A stretch of DNA of 31,151 nucleotides from Clostridiales bacterium (GTDB lineage Bacteria; Bacillota_A; Clostridia; Christensenellales; Christensenellaceae), in the NCBI GenBank assembly GCA_003149735.1, contig QANA01000011.1, positions 1 to 31,151 on the forward strand. The letters are read 5' to 3'. The notes beneath the pieces are model-generated. The model saw nothing but the letters and a program-made list of their open reading frames with translations, was not told where the DNA came from and did no database searches. Below, one piece after another: positions 15,345 through 25,843 of this stretch (positions are counted from its first letter, which is position 1; the number at the start of each line of letters is the position of its first letter). The translations under genes were made by a program, and so were the position numbers.

Positions 15345-18170
15345 TTACTCCAATACTTTTTTAAGGAATTGCCCTGTTGCACTCTTTTTACATTTTGCAA
15401 CCTGTTCCGGCGTTCCAAGAGCTATAACGCGACCGCCAGCATCTCCACCTTCCGGGCCGAGATCTATGACATAATCCGCACACTTAATCACATCCAAGTT
15501 ATGCTCGATTACAACAACCGTATTGCCAAAAGAGGCCAGGCGGTCGATAATACCAATCAATTTTTTCACGTCATGTGAATGCAGACCGGTTGTCGGTTCA
15601 TCCAAAATGAACAGCGTTTTACCTGTTTGTCGGCGAGAAAGATAAGTTGCCAGTTTAATACGCTGTGCTTCACCACCCGAAAGGGTAGTAGAAGGCTGTC
15701 CCAATTTAATATACGTAAGCCCAACATCCTTTAATACTCTTAAAACAGGTTCTATCTTAGGCAAATTTTTGAAAAATTCATAGGCTTCCTCTACGGTCAT
15801 ATCCAGGACTTCATAAATATTTTTTCCTTTATACCGCACTTCTAATGTCTCCCGAGTATAGCGCATTCCTTTGCATACCTCACAGGGAACATAAACATCC
15901 GGTAGAAAACTCATACCAATTCGGATAATACCATCACCTTTACAAGCCTCACATCTTCCGCCTTTTACGTTAAATGAAAACCGCCCTTTATTATATCCTC
16001 TCGCCTTAGCATCAGCAGTCATGGCGAATAAATCGCGGATCGAATCAAATACACCGGTATAGGTAGCCGGATTAGATCGAGGCGTTCGGCCAATGGGAGA
16101 TTGATCGATATTAACAACTTTATCAATTTGCTCTAATCCAAGAATCTCATCGTATTTACCTGGGCGCTCTTTAGCGCGATTAATCTGTCGAGCGGATGCT
16201 TTATATAAGATTTGATTTACCAACGAAGATTTTCCACTTCCAGAAACACCAGTCACAGCAGTAATAACACCTAAAGGGAAATCCACATCAATATGTTTCA
16301 GATTATTTTCTGCCGCTCCTTTAATTTGTATAAAACCATTTTCGGTACTGCGTCTCTTTTGGGGCACAGGGATACATTTGCGCCCAGATAGATAATCTCC
16401 AGTAATAGAGGCAGTGTTGCGCATTACTTCCTCCGGGGAACCTGCGGCAACAACTTCTCCTCCGTGAGCACCTGCACCCGGTCCGATATCGACAATAAAA
16501 TCCGATTCTCGCATAGTATCTTCATCATGTTCTACAACAATCAGCGTATTACCTAAATCCCTCAGGTTTTTCAGCGTAGAAAGAAGTTTTGCATTATCCC
16601 TCTGATGTAAACCAATACTGGGTTCATCCAGAATATATAAAACCCCAACCAGTCCGGAACCGATTTGGGTAGCCAGTCGGATACGCTGTGCTTCACCACC
16701 TGAGAGAGTAACTGCCGATCTGGAGAGAGTCAGATAACCAAGGCCGACATTTACCAAAAAATTCAGGCGCGCATTTAATTCTTTAAGAACGCGTTCTGCA
16801 ACAGCTCTCTGTTTACTGTTTAATTCCAGATGATTTAGAAAGTCTCTGGCTTGAATAATAGACATATCCGACAGTTCAGCAATATTGATACCGTTTAATT
16901 TAACAGCCAATGTTTCCGGACGATAACGTTTACCGTGGCAGGCAGGGCAGGGGGACTCATACATATATTGTTGGATTTCCGCTTTGGTACCCTCTGAAGT
17001 AGTTTCATTGAATCTGCGTTGCAAATTGGGAATAATTCCTTCAAATGTACGGGTATAGGTGGATTTATCCTCACCACTTTGATACTCAACACGGATATTT
17101 TCATCACCGGAACCATATAATACAATATTACGTGCTTCCTGTGGTAAATCTTTCCAGGGAGTATTTACAGAAAACCCATAATGCTTTGCAACTGCCAACA
17201 CTTTCTGGCTTGTCCATTTTTCCCAGGCCGAAAGATTCCATCCACTAACCCGCACAGCACCTTCCGCAATAGACAGGTTAGGATCAGAAACCAAAGAATT
17301 TTCATCAATTTTAAGCAGTAATCCAAGGCCTGTACATTCCGGACAAGCTCCAAAAGGACTATTGAAAGAAAACATACGCGGAGAAAGTTCTTCAATACTT
17401 ACACCGCAATCCGGGCAAGAGTAATTTTCGTTAAAGAGAATTTCCTGTTTACTATCTGCATCCTGTACAATTGCAAGACCGCCAGAAAGCTTTAATGCTG
17501 TCTCCAGAGAGTCCGAAAGGCGGCGGACAATATCTTTTCGAATGCGCAAGCGGTCTACCACTACCTCAATGGTATGTTTAATGGTTTTTGTCAGGTTAAT
17601 CTCATCTTCCAGTAAATACATTTCACCATCAATGCGCACACGTGAATATCCGCTCTTTTGCAGATCATCCAATACTTTTTTATGTTCACCTTTTTTGGCA
17701 CGGACTACAGGAGACATTAAATTAATCCTAGTTCCTTCCTCCATTGACAAAATTTGGGTAATCATCTGGTCTACACTTTGACGTTCAATTGGTTTTCCAC
17801 ACTTTGTACAATGAGGTACGCCTGCTCTGGCAAACAATATACGCAGATAATCCTGAATTTCTGTAACCGTTCCTACCGTGGAACGAGGATTTCTGCTAGT
17901 TGTTTTTTGATCAATGGAAATAGCAGGGGATAGCCCTTCAATAGAATCCATTTCAGGTTTTTCCATTTGCCCCAAAAACATACGCGCATAGGAAGAAAGA
18001 GATTCCACATAACGGCGTTGTCCTTCCGCATAAATTGTATCAAAAGCAAGAGAAGATTTTCCGCTTCCCGAAAGACCAGTCAGGACAATTAATTTGTTGC
18101 GGGGCAAATCGAGATTAATATTCTTAAGATTATGCTCTCTTGCTCCCCGAATTTTAATAAAATCTTCCAA
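15345..18170 (-). CDS. uvrA: Excinuclease ABC subunit A
   Basis: UvrA is the damage-sensing ATPase of nucleotide excision repair and loads UvrB onto lesions. At 941 residues it is full length. Two ABC modules are visible, with Walker [15 protein letters not shown] (near 33) and [15 protein letters not shown] (near 640). Both have the signature LSGGEAQRI (continuing RLATQ and KLATY) and Walker [11 protein letters not shown] / [10 protein letters not shown]. Zinc modules are at [13 protein letters not shown]...CPECTG and CEACKGDG...CEVCKG. GGAG lies ten bases before the ATG. It follows uvrB by 36 bases and is certainly in the same transcript. Confidence 0.97.
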   Translation of the reverse strand: MEDFIKIRGAREHNLKNINLDLPRNKLIVLTGLSGSGKSSLAFDTIYAEGQRRYVESLSSYARMFLGQMEKPEMDSIEGLSPAISIDQKTTSRNPRSTVGTVTEIQDYLRILFARAGVPHCTKCGKPIERQSVDQMITQILSMEEGTRINLMSPVVRAKKGEHKKVLDDLQKSGYSRVRIDGEMYLLEDEINLTKTIKHTIEVVVDRLRIRKDIVRRLSDSLETALKLSGGLAIVQDADSKQEILFNENYSCPDCGVSIEELSPRMFSFNSPFGACPECTGLGLLLKIDENSLVSDPNLSIAEGAVRVSGWNLSAWEKWTSQKVLAVAKHYGFSVNTPWKDLPQEARNIVLYGSGDENIRVEYQSGEDKSTYTRTFEGIIPNLQRRFNETTSEGTKAEIQQYMYESPCPACHGKRYRPETLAVKLNGINIAELSDMSIIQARDFLNHLELNSKQRAVAERVLKELNARLNFLVNVGLGYLTLSRSAVTLSGGEAQRIRLATQIGSGLVGVLYILDEPSIGLHQRDNAKLLSTLKNLRDLGNTLIVVEHDEDTMRESDFIVDIGPGAGAHGGEVVAAGSPEEVMRNTASITGDYLSGRKCIPVPQKRRSTENGFIQIKGAAENNLKHIDVDFPLGVITAVTGVSGSGKSSLVNQILYKASARQINRAKERPGKYDEILGLEQIDKVVNIDQSPIGRTPRSNPATYTGVFDSIRDLFAMTADAKARGYNKGRFSFNVKGGRCEACKGDGIIRIGMSFLPDVYVPCEVCKGMRYTRETLEVRYKGKNIYEVLDMTVEEAYEFFKNLPKIEPVLRVLKDVGLTYIKLGQPSTTLSGGEAQRIKLATYLSRRQTGKTLFILDEPTTGLHSHDVKKLIGIIDRLASFGNTVVVIEHNLDVIKCADYVIDLGPEGGDAGGRVIALGTPEQVAKCKKSATGQFLKKVLE

Positions 18171-18206
18171 ATTTTAGACACACTCCATATTTAAAATAAA
18201 AGGGCA

Positions 18207-20177
18207 TTATGAATTTTCGCCCTTGAGTTTTTTGATTCTGTCACGCAATGCAGCAGCAACTTCGAATTCCAATTCTGCCGCCGCTTCCAACATTTGTTTC
18301 TCTAAAACAGCAATCTGCTGGCTATCCGCCTGTTCTGCTTCAGCAGCAGCTTTCTCCGCATTTTCTTCAGCAACATTTCTGGAAAGATCCAGATTATCCT
18401 TGATTTCTTTTTGAATAGATTGTGGTGTAATTCCGTGTATACGATTGTATTTCTGCTGCAATGCACGCCGGCGTTCTGTTTCTGCCACAGCATTTTTGAT
18501 GGAACGCGTCATAACATCGGCATAGAGAATTACGCGACCTTCCGCATTGCGAGCTGCCCGTCCAATTGTCTGAATCAAAGAAGTTTCGTTCCGTAAAAAA
18601 CCTTCCTTATCGGCATCCAAGATAGCAACCAGCGCAACTTCGGGGATATCCAATCCCTCTCGCAGCAAGTTAATACCTACCAGAACATCGAATTCACCCA
18701 AACGCAATCCGCGAATAATATCAATTCGCTCCATGGTATCGATGTCCGAGTGCATATATTTTACTTTGATCCCCATTTCATCAAAGTATTCTGTGAGTCG
18801 TTCTGCTAACTTTTTGGTAAGCGTCGTGACCAGTACACGGAACCCTTTTGCTGTAACTTTCTTGATTTCGCCAAGCAAATCGTCCAACTGATTAGCCACT
18901 GGACGAATAAAAATCTCCGGATCTACCAGTCCAGTAGGACGTACAATTTGTTCAACAACATGGTTTCCCGCTAGACTCCGCTCATATTCAGCAGGAGTTG
19001 CCGAACAATAGATAGTCTGATGGATTCGCTCATTAAATTCCTCAAAACGCAGAGGGCGATTATCCGCGGCAGCAGGTAAACGAAACCCATATTTGATAAG
19101 CATTTCTTTACGCGCTTTATCGCCGTTATACATACCCCGCACTTGCGGGAGCGTAACATGCGACTCGTCTACAATCAGCAAGTAATCATCCGGAAAGAAA
19201 TCCATCAATGTAAAGGGAGGTTCTCCGGCATTACGCCCATCAAAATAGCGAGAATAGTTTTCAATACCAGGGCAGGAACCAATCTCCTGCAGCATTTCAA
19301 TATCATAGGTGGTTCGCTGGAGAATTCGTTCTGCTTCCAGCAATTTACCTTGTTGGCGGAATAATTCCGCCTGCGCTATCATATCCTCTTTAATGCGCGG
19401 AATATTATCCAAAATTTTTTGTTGGCCAATCGCATAATGTGTAGCAGGGAAGATCATCGTGTAATCCACAGAAAGAATTGGCTTCCCTGTCAAAGCATCG
19501 ACCTCGAGAATTCGATCAATTTCATCCCCGAAAAATTCCACACGAATTGCTTTTGATACTCCGCTCATGGGAAAGATTTCAACTACATCACCACGGACAC
19601 GAAAAGTACCACGATTAAATTCAACATCATTGCGTTTAAAATTAATGGCTACCAGATTATCCATCAATGCATCTCGATCAAGAATCTGTCCTCGCCGCAA
19701 AGAAACAGTTGCATTTTTATAATCTTCCGGCGCGCCTATCCCATAAATGCAAGATACGCTGGCAACCACAATAACATCTCGTCGCTCTAATAGAGCCGAG
19801 GTAGCGCTATGGCGCATACGGTCAATTTCTTCATTCATGCTGGAATCTTTTTCAATATAAAGATCCCTTTTTTCAATATACGCTTCAGGCTGATAATAAT
19901 CATAATAGGAGACAAAGAACTCCACCGCGTTATGTGGAAAAAATTCCTTAAACTCACTGCAAAGTTGTGCAGCCAATGTTTTATTATGGGCAAGAATCAA
20001 CGTTGGTCGCTGCGTCTTTTCAATAATATTGGCCATCGTAAAAGTTTTGCCAGAGCCAGTCACTCCCAGCAAAACCTGATGCTTTTGATTTTCCAGAACA
20101 CCTTTTACCAAAGCATCAATGGCCTCCGGCTGATCCCCGGAAGGTTTAAATCTGGATTCCAAAATAAAGCGACTCAT
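18207..20177 (-). CDS. uvrB: Excinuclease ABC subunit B
   Basis: UvrB is the helicase-like damage-verification subunit of nucleotide excision repair; at 656 residues it is normal in length. Walker [15 protein letters not shown] is near residue 38, the beta-hairpin that clamps the strand contains [10 protein letters not shown], and the DEAD-like box is DESH. Helicase motifs V and VI are [13 protein letters not shown] and QTIGRAARN. The C-terminal UVR domain ([21 protein letters not shown]) contacts UvrA/UvrC. AGGAG precedes the ATG. A weak promoter lies in the preceding gap. I looked for and did not find a CGAAC-N4-GTTCG SOS box. Confidence 0.97.
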   Translation of the reverse strand: MSRFILESRFKPSGDQPEAIDALVKGVLENQKHQVLLGVTGSGKTFTMANIIEKTQRPTLILAHNKTLAAQLCSEFKEFFPHNAVEFFVSYYDYYQPEAYIEKRDLYIEKDSSMNEEIDRMRHSATSALLERRDVIVVASVSCIYGIGAPEDYKNATVSLRRGQILDRDALMDNLVAINFKRNDVEFNRGTFRVRGDVVEIFPMSGVSKAIRVEFFGDEIDRILEVDALTGKPILSVDYTMIFPATHYAIGQQKILDNIPRIKEDMIAQAELFRQQGKLLEAERILQRTTYDIEMLQEIGSCPGIENYSRYFDGRNAGEPPFTLMDFFPDDYLLIVDESHVTLPQVRGMYNGDKARKEMLIKYGFRLPAAADNRPLRFEEFNERIHQTIYCSATPAEYERSLAGNHVVEQIVRPTGLVDPEIFIRPVANQLDDLLGEIKKVTAKGFRVLVTTLTKKLAERLTEYFDEMGIKVKYMHSDIDTMERIDIIRGLRLGEFDVLVGINLLREGLDIPEVALVAILDADKEGFLRNETSLIQTIGRAARNAEGRVILYADVMTRSIKNAVAETERRRALQQKYNRIHGITPQSIQKEIKDNLDLSRNVAEENAEKAAAEAEQADSQQIAVLEKQMLEAAAELEFEVAAALRDRIKKLKGENS

Positions 20178-20206
20178 CCACAGAAGCTCCTTCCTATATT
20201 CGATAT

Positions 20207-20235
20207 ATTATACCACAAATTAACCCCTATGTTAT
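20207..20235 (-). promoter_or_regulatory. Possible uvrB promoter
   Basis: On the minus strand ATAACA (20235-20230) is 17 bases from a perfect TATAAT (20212-20207). The weak -35 overlaps the rqcH stop. It could give the repair genes their own transcription besides read-through from rqcH. Confidence 0.45.
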
Positions 20236-21962
20236 AATTGTTCCAATTTATTTACAAGATCGGCATCTGCTTCTGCAATTATTGTTCGGTAATTATCGTA
20301 CAGAACCATACCTGGTTTGGCGCCATTCGCTTTCCAAATATGCTTTCTCTGGACATAGTCGATAGGCAGCTTTCCGCTATGTTTTGCCCGGCAAAGAGAA
20401 GCCGCAATGATTGCTGCCTGCAGCATATCAATTTCCAGAGGTTGGGTACCCCGTGTAAAAAGAATAACATGTGAACCTGGAATATTTTTTGCATGAAACC
20501 AATAATCCTCTTCTTGTGCAATACGCATAGTAAGAGCATCATTTTGACGACTGTTTCGACCTGCTAAAATAGTATAGCCATTTTGAGAAAGAAATTTGCG
20601 CGGACGCTCTAACGGGTCACTTCGGCGCAGTTTTTCTCTGGGGGCCAGGCTGAGATACCCAAAGCGAATCATTTCAGCTTTTACTTCTTCAAGATCCTGC
20701 ATATCCTGAGCAGACATGGCATCAAACTCCAGTGATTTCAAATATGAAAGTTCGGCAGAATCTTTATCAAAATACTCTTGCGCTATAACCGCTCCATGTT
20801 TCATCTTTGAAGCTTTCTTAAAAAATTTGCTTGCATTTTGTGCAGGTGAGATGGAAGGATCCAAAGGAATAACGATTGGCTCATTGGTATAATAATTTAA
20901 TATTTCTGCCTTGGAGATACCGCGCTTAAGCTGGTAAAGATTGGCTGAAATCAATTCACCGTATAGCAGAAATTTATCAGCCTTTTCTCTTCCTTGAATG
21001 GTTTCCAAATGAATTTTGACTTTTTTCTCCAAACGGACAATTTGTTTACGCAATAGCTTCAGCAATTGATCCTGCATGGATTTAAATTGTTGTATATATA
21101 GCCGAATTGCATTAAAATTATCAATTGTTTCATTGGCAGTCTGAAAGCTCTGCCGCCCCTGTTCTGAATAAGCTGCATAGGGAACTGCCGAAAAAAAGAC
21201 CGGCTTTCCATTCATATCTTTTTGCAGGCAAGGCATCGGATGTTCCAAAATTTCTCGAATACGCATTTGAATATGCAAAGCAAAACCATATGCTTCTGCT
21301 TCCGGTACAGATACCGGAAACTTTTCAGGCCAATATTCTTCGCACAATTGTATTGCTGTTTGTGGCGAAATTCCCTCGATATATTGCTGCAAGCCTCCCG
21401 GCAATTCTTTTCCTTCCAGAATCTTTGCTAGTTCTTCGGCAGATGCTGTCAACGGATTCTTTTTTTCGGAAGGAGGAAGTGTGTATTTCAACCCCGGCAA
21501 TACCTGTCGTTTGCTGCTGACATCCAAAGATACATGCTTGATACTGTCTAAAATACGTCCCTCTTGGTCACATAAAATCAGGTTACTGTATTTTCCCATC
21601 AATTCTGCAATCAGTGTATAACGGCAAAGAATGCCCATCTCATCTTTGGAATCAATCAAAATCTGTACAGTCCGGTCTAATCCAACTTGTATTATTCCGG
21701 CAATACGTCCTGCTAAAAGATACTTTCTTAGTACCATACAGAAATTAGGTGCTTTTTCAGGATTCTGTTTCGTTTGATTTGTTATATGCAAGCGACAATC
21801 CGAAGCAGAAGCAGATAATGTCAGGCGCCGTTTACCCGCTTTAGAATGTAAATATATGGTAATTTCGTCACGCAGAGGCTGATAAATACGTTCTATTTTT
21901 GCATCGTATAAATCTTTTAACTCTGAGACGATTACAGACAATGTAATGCCATCTAAATTCAT
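20232..21962 (-). CDS. rqcH: Rqc2-homologous NFACT protein, ribosome quality control (RqcH)
   Basis: This 576-residue protein binds stalled 50S subunits carrying peptidyl-tRNA and directs alanine-tail addition. It was formerly annotated as a fibronectin-binding protein. The NFACT-N domain opens MNLDGITLSVIVSELKDLY, with KAPNFCMVLRKYLLAGRI. A central coiled coil spans about 280-440. The NFACT-R domain has GYTILAGRNSRQND and DYWFHAKNIPGSHVIL, the conserved core. The AAAGGAG site six bases upstream fixes ATG 21962; an upstream in-frame ATG at 21992 has none. It heads the leftward gene run and is divergent from rph. Confidence 0.93.
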   Translation of the reverse strand: MNLDGITLSVIVSELKDLYDAKIERIYQPLRDEITIYLHSKAGKRRLTLSASASDCRLHITNQTKQNPEKAPNFCMVLRKYLLAGRIAGIIQVGLDRTVQILIDSKDEMGILCRYTLIAELMGKYSNLILCDQEGRILDSIKHVSLDVSSKRQVLPGLKYTLPPSEKKNPLTASAEELAKILEGKELPGGLQQYIEGISPQTAIQLCEEYWPEKFPVSVPEAEAYGFALHIQMRIREILEHPMPCLQKDMNGKPVFFSAVPYAAYSEQGRQSFQTANETIDNFNAIRLYIQQFKSMQDQLLKLLRKQIVRLEKKVKIHLETIQGREKADKFLLYGELISANLYQLKRGISKAEILNYYTNEPIVIPLDPSISPAQNASKFFKKASKMKHGAVIAQEYFDKDSAELSYLKSLEFDAMSAQDMQDLEEVKAEMIRFGYLSLAPREKLRRSDPLERPRKFLSQNGYTILAGRNSRQNDALTMRIAQEEDYWFHAKNIPGSHVILFTRGTQPLEIDMLQAAIIAASLCRAKHSGKLPIDYVQRKHIWKANGAKPGMVLYDNYRTIIAEADADLVNKLEQL

Positions 21963-22022
21963 AAAAAACTCCTTTGAGCTGTAAATTGCCAATGATATTG
22001 GATTTCTGAATTCTTAATTTTT

Positions 22023-22052
22023 ATTATACAGCATAGAAAGGCAAGACGACAA
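22023..22052 (-). promoter_or_regulatory. Promoter of the rqcH run
   Basis: On the minus strand TTGTCG (22052-22047) and TATAAT (22028-22023) are separated by 18 bases, 61 bases upstream of the rqcH start. It is back-to-back with the rph promoter. Confidence 0.65.
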
Positions 22053-22055
22053 TAG

Positions 22056-22083
22056 TTGCATTATTCCGCCAGTATGCTAAAAT
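22056..22083 (+). promoter_or_regulatory. Promoter of the rph-rdgB-yfcE operon
   Basis: TTGCAT (22056-22061) and TAAAAT (22078-22083) are separated by 16 bases and lie just upstream of the rph ribosome-binding site (AGGAG). The -35 boxes of this promoter and the divergent rqcH promoter almost touch. Confidence 0.65.
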
Positions 22084-22114
22084 AAATTGGAAATTAAGTG
22101 CATAGGAGATAATT

Positions 22115-22846
22115 ATGAGCAGAATAGATGGACGCCAAGCGAATCAGCTACGTAAGATTCATGTCACACCCGATTTTATGCCCAATTCCGATGGTTCCTG
22201 CTTAATTGAATGGGGGAATACACGCATCCTGGTAACAGCGAACGCTTCTATGGGGGTTCCTCCTTTTTTAGATGCAGATAAGAGCGGTTGGCTGACAGCA
22301 GAATACGCAATGTTACCGGGATCTACTCAGCACCGTAAACAGCGAGAACGCACAAAAACCGATTCCCGTAGTGTGGAAATTCAGCGATTAATTGGCAGAA
22401 GCCTGCGTTCCGTATTGGATTTTTCTGCATTTGCAGGTATTACAATCAATATCGATGCTGATGTAATTCAGGCAGACGGAGGGACACGAACAGCTTCCAT
22501 TACAGGCGGATTTATTGCTCTTTCTCTGCTCTTTCAAAAATTGTTATCTGAAGGAAAAATCCAAAAAAACCCAATCCGCTGTTTTCTTGCAGCAACCTCC
22601 TGCGGCATTGTTGAGGGAGAAGCACGGCTTGATCTTTGTTATCAGGAAGATTCGCGCGCAGAAGCAGACATGAATTTTGTAGGTACAGAAGATGGTAATA
22701 TCTGCGAGTTGCAGATTTCCGGTGAAAAAAGGCCAGTAACAGATGCAGAATTAGCCGCTTTGATAGCTTTATGCAAACAGGGGATAACACAACTGATCGA
22801 AATGGAAAAAGCAATTTTACAAGGAGAGCATACATATGAGAGATAA
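22115..22846 (+). CDS. rph: Ribonuclease PH
   Basis: RNase PH is a phosphate-dependent 3'-exonuclease that trims tRNA precursors. At 243 residues it is full length. Family marks are the N-terminal RIDGRQANQLR, EYAMLPGSTQHRKQRERTK, the phosphate-site SVEIQRLIGRSLRSV, INIDADVIQADGGTRTASI and LDLCYQEDSRAEADMNFV. AGGAG lies upstream of the ATG. Its end overlaps rdgB by 11 bases, so the two are translationally coupled. Confidence 0.97.
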   Translation: MSRIDGRQANQLRKIHVTPDFMPNSDGSCLIEWGNTRILVTANASMGVPPFLDADKSGWLTAEYAMLPGSTQHRKQRERTKTDSRSVEIQRLIGRSLRSVLDFSAFAGITINIDADVIQADGGTRTASITGGFIALSLLFQKLLSEGKIQKNPIRCFLAATSCGIVEGEARLDLCYQEDSRAEADMNFVGTEDGNICELQISGEKRPVTDAELAALIALCKQGITQLIEMEKAILQGEHTYER

Positions 22847-23429
22847 ATTAATTATGGCAACAGGCAATGCCGGTAAAGTAAGAGAAATTGCTGCAATTTT
22901 AGCAGATGAATATGAAGAAGTGATTTCTATGAAGCAAGCAGGCATTTCTGTTGAAATCATTGAAGACGCAGACTCTTTTCTTGGAAATGCCCGAAAAAAA
23001 GCCCTGGCTATCAGTGTAGTTACAGATTATGATGTAGTCGCCGATGATTCAGGTTTATGCGTTGATGGTTTAGGAGGGCGCCCCGGAGTATATTCCGCCA
23101 GATATTCCGAGAGCGGAACAGATGCCGATAACAATCAGAAATTAGTAAAAGAAGTCTCATTGCTGGATAAAGAAGGCAGAAAAGCTCACTATGTTTGTGC
23201 AATTGTTTTAGCCAGAAAGGGTAAAGAAATTTTTTCCTGCGAAGGAACCTGTGATGGATGCATTATTACAGAACCGGCAGGAGAGGGCGGTTTTGGTTAT
23301 GATCCATATTTTTATCTAGAGAAATATGGGCAAACGTTCGGCCAGATGGATCCTGTAAAGAAAAATCAAATCAGCCATCGTGCAGTCGCTTTACAAAAAC
23401 TTAAAACCTTTCTCGAGGAGGAACATTGA
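22836..23429 (+). CDS. rdgB: XTP/dITP diphosphatase (Ham1/RdgB)
   Basis: RdgB hydrolyses non-canonical purine triphosphates (dITP, XTP) to monophosphates, keeping them out of DNA. The protein has 197 residues. Motifs are MATGNAGKVREI (substrate loop), DDSGLCVDGLGGRPGVYSAR (metal/catalytic), EGGFGYDPYF and the C-terminal KNQISHRAVAL. AAGGAG stands before the ATG inside rph. The stop overlaps the TTG start of the next gene (TTGA). Confidence 0.96.
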   Translation: MRDKLIMATGNAGKVREIAAILADEYEEVISMKQAGISVEIIEDADSFLGNARKKALAISVVTDYDVVADDSGLCVDGLGGRPGVYSARYSESGTDADNNQKLVKEVSLLDKEGRKAHYVCAIVLARKGKEIFSCEGTCDGCIITEPAGEGGFGYDPYFYLEKYGQTFGQMDPVKKNQISHRAVALQKLKTFLEEEH

Positions 23430-23923
23430 GTAGAATTCTGGTTGTTTCAGATACGCATGGGCATATTTCCGCTTTACGGCAAGCGATTCAGCAGGCCGGA
23501 GAATTCAATTATTTTGTGCATTTGGGAGATTGTACTTCAGATGTGCATTTTGTTGAAGAGGAACTCTTTTTTAAGAAAGCACAGGTTTATCAAGTTAAAG
23601 GCAATTGCGATTATTCAGGTGCAGAAACATATTGTGAATTCTCAGTGCATGGCCAGCGTATATCAATGGTACATGGACATCAGCAAAGAGTGAAATCTTC
23701 TTTATTGATGATAGGATTGTTGGCCGAGGAAAAAAATGCCGAAGCAGTGCTTTTTGGGCATACGCATATTCCAAAAGTCGAATATTCCGCCTCTGGTAAA
23801 TTGTTATTTAATCCGGGAAGCTTGGGCGAACCTCGTTTAAGAGGACAAGCAACTTATGGTATTTTAACAGTAACATCCGAAGGAATATTTCCGCGTATCT
23901 TTACATTAGATACCGTAAAGTAA
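23426..23923 (+). CDS. YfcE/MJ0936-family metallophosphoesterase
   Basis: This predicted metal-dependent phosphodiesterase has 165 residues. The calcineurin-like metal ligands are all present: SDTHGH, LGDCTSD, KGNCDYSG, MVHGHQ and FGHTHIPKVE, ending NPGSLGEPR. The start is TTG 23426, supported by GAGGAGG a few bases upstream and overlapping the rdgB stop. Third gene of the rph operon; this rph-rdgB-yfcE order is common in clostridia. The substrate in vivo is unknown. Confidence 0.92.
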   Translation: MSRILVVSDTHGHISALRQAIQQAGEFNYFVHLGDCTSDVHFVEEELFFKKAQVYQVKGNCDYSGAETYCEFSVHGQRISMVHGHQQRVKSSLLMIGLLAEEKNAEAVLFGHTHIPKVEYSASGKLLFNPGSLGEPRLRGQATYGILTVTSEGIFPRIFTLDTVK

Positions 23924-23969
23924 AATTTCAAGCATCCTGATTCATTCGACGCATGAAAAGGAGAAAACG

Positions 23970-24950
23970 ATGTTATTGAAAGAACAAGTTCTGCAGGCAT
24001 TGCTCGAGAAAAACGATTTCCTTTCGGGAGAAAAACTTGCAGAAAAATTAGATGTTTCCCGAGCTGCTATCTGGAAAGCAATTGCACAACTGCGTTCAGA
24101 TGGTCATAAAATTACTGCCATTAACAAAAAAGGGTATCGTTTAGATCAAGGGGGAGATATTCTTAACGCTCAGCAGATTCGGCAGTTTTTATCACCGCAA
24201 TGGAAAGCTTTAAATATTCAGGTATATGATACCATTGATTCCACTAACTCTCAGGCTAAGCGAGAAATTTCAGCTGGAATATATGAGGATAAACTGATTG
24301 TCGCACAATCTCAAACAGCAGGACGAGGGCGGCGAGGACGTTCTTTTTATTCCCCAAAAGATAAGGGTATCTATATGAGCCTGCTGTTGCGCCCCATGCT
24401 CAACATACAAGATGGTTTATTGATCACATCCGCCGTTGCAGTAGCTGTTTGTCAAGCTTTGGAAAAATTTATTTCCACTGATCTTGGCATTAAATGGGTC
24501 AATGATATTTATCTAAATGATAAAAAGATATGTGGAATTCTGACGGAAGCTGTTTCTGATTTTGAATTGGGAATTATTCAAAATATTGTCATTGGAATCG
24601 GCGTCAATCTGCGTCCGCAGGATTTTCCTCCGGATTTGATGCAGGCAGCATCTCTCAACCTTACAGATGTATCTCGCAATGAAATTATTGCTTCTATCGT
24701 TAATACTGTGCAAAAAGCTCTTGCGCATCTGAAAGAACCGCAATGGTTGGAAGAATATCGTTATCGGTCTGTCATTTTAGAAAAAGAGATTTCTTTTGAA
24801 CAAAATGGCGTCGTCAATTATGCAACGGCAATTGATATTGATTCAGCCGGAGGCCTTGTCATTCGTTTACAGGACGGAACAACAACTGTCTTGAATTCCG
24901 GTGAAATCACAGTACGCAGTCTTTCCGCTTCCTCCAAATTGTCCAAATGA
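23970..24950 (+). CDS. birA: Bifunctional biotin-[acetyl-CoA-carboxylase] ligase / biotin repressor
   Basis: BirA activates biotin with ATP to biotinyl-AMP and attaches it to a lysine of biotin carboxyl carrier proteins. The N-terminal winged helix-turn-helix (residues 8-60, GEKLAEKLDVSRAAIWKAIA) marks the group II form that also represses biotin genes. The catalytic core has TIDSTNSQAKR, the biotinyl-AMP loop GRGRRGRSFYSPKDKGIYMS, KWVNDIYLNDKKICGILTE and GIGVNL. The C-terminal SH3-like domain is present; length 326 is normal. AAGGAG precedes the ATG. It follows the yfcE-like gene by 46 bases with no terminator seen. Confidence 0.95.
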   Translation: MLLKEQVLQALLEKNDFLSGEKLAEKLDVSRAAIWKAIAQLRSDGHKITAINKKGYRLDQGGDILNAQQIRQFLSPQWKALNIQVYDTIDSTNSQAKREISAGIYEDKLIVAQSQTAGRGRRGRSFYSPKDKGIYMSLLLRPMLNIQDGLLITSAVAVAVCQALEKFISTDLGIKWVNDIYLNDKKICGILTEAVSDFELGIIQNIVIGIGVNLRPQDFPPDLMQAASLNLTDVSRNEIIASIVNTVQKALAHLKEPQWLEEYRYRSVILEKEISFEQNGVVNYATAIDIDSAGGLVIRLQDGTTTVLNSGEITVRSLSASSKLSK

Positions 24951-24995
24951 AATTTTAATAAAAACAATATACAGAAGAAAAATTATTATATTTTT

Positions 24996-25024
24996 TTGTT
25001 GTTTTTTCCACAATATGTTATACT
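24996..25024 (+). promoter_or_regulatory. Promoter of the tatD-tcdA operon
   Basis: TTGTTG (24996-25001) and TATACT (25019-25024) are 17 bases apart, in an AT-rich gap after birA. The implied transcript start near 25031 supports the ATG at 25065 as start of tatD. Confidence 0.65.
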
Positions 25025-25064
25025 TATTCTAAGAAAGCGTATGGGAATCCGAAAGGAAAAGAGA

Positions 25065-25835
25065 ATGCCTTTTTTTGATACACATGTTCATTTGTCTGAT
25101 ACTGCATTTTCTACAGATCTTGAACAAATTGTACTTCAGGCAGATGCTTTTTTGGAATGCGTGACCTCTTACCGGGATGCCGCTCAGGTTCTTGCACTTG
25201 CCGCACGTTATCCACATATATATGCGGCGGTAGGAATTCATCCTTTCTTTAGTAATCTTTCTGTGCCGGAACTGAATTCGGTGAGCCATTGGATTTATCA
25301 ATTACAGCAACAATCGACGAAAATTAAAGCAATAGGGGAGATCGGTTTAGATTACCGAGATGATCAGCCTGATCGTAAAATACAGTATGCCTGTTTTTTA
25401 GAACAATTGGAGACAGCCTCTATGCTGAAGCTTCCCGTAAGTATTCATTGTGTTCGTGCAATACAAGACATACAAAAAGCTATTTGCAACAGTAAAATTC
25501 AAAGCGGAATACTGCATGGCGCTTCCTTGAGCAAAGAATCTGCTCATTTTTTTCTGGAGCGAAATTTTTGTTTAGGCGTTGGCAGTATTGTCACTTATCA
25601 TAATGCCCGCCGCTTGATAGAAATGATCAAATATACACCATTGGATTATCTGGTCTTAGAGACAGATTCTCCGTTTATGCCTCCAGAAAAAATGAGGGGG
25701 CAACGTAATATACCGCGGAATGCTCATTTTGCCGCTCAGGCAATTGCAGATATCAAACAACTGCCTGTTGAAACCGTATATTACGTCACTTATCAAAATG
25801 CATGTAAAGTATTGCAAATTGAAGAAGAAAGGTAG
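25065..25835 (+). CDS. TatD-family metal-dependent deoxyribonuclease
   Basis: This predicted metal-dependent hydrolase/DNase has 256 residues and a TIM-barrel fold. The metal ligands are FDTHVHL (1st), IGEIGLDYRDD (Glu), SIHCVRA, GILHGAS and LETDSPFM, with VGIHPFF also typical. The start is placed at ATG 25065 (AAAGGA upstream); longer in-frame starts would fall at or before the promoter. It is shorter than the usual 255-265 only marginally. It is followed after 8 bases by tcdA. Confidence 0.9.
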   Translation: MPFFDTHVHLSDTAFSTDLEQIVLQADAFLECVTSYRDAAQVLALAARYPHIYAAVGIHPFFSNLSVPELNSVSHWIYQLQQQSTKIKAIGEIGLDYRDDQPDRKIQYACFLEQLETASMLKLPVSIHCVRAIQDIQKAICNSKIQSGILHGASLSKESAHFFLERNFCLGVGSIVTYHNARRLIEMIKYTPLDYLVLETDSPFMPPEKMRGQRNIPRNAHFAAQAIADIKQLPVETVYYVTYQNACKVLQIEEER

Positions 25836-25843
25836 TAAAGCAG

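Noticed and set aside
18223..18414. Plus-strand alanine/serine-rich frames opposite uvrB and other genes
   Set aside because: They mirror the codon pattern of uvrB (its Ala/Glu-rich C-terminus) and have no start signals.
20178..20231. LexA/SOS box before uvrB
   Set aside because: No CGAAC-N4-GTTCG-like sequence is present; the AT-rich TCGA near 20200 is not a matching palindrome.
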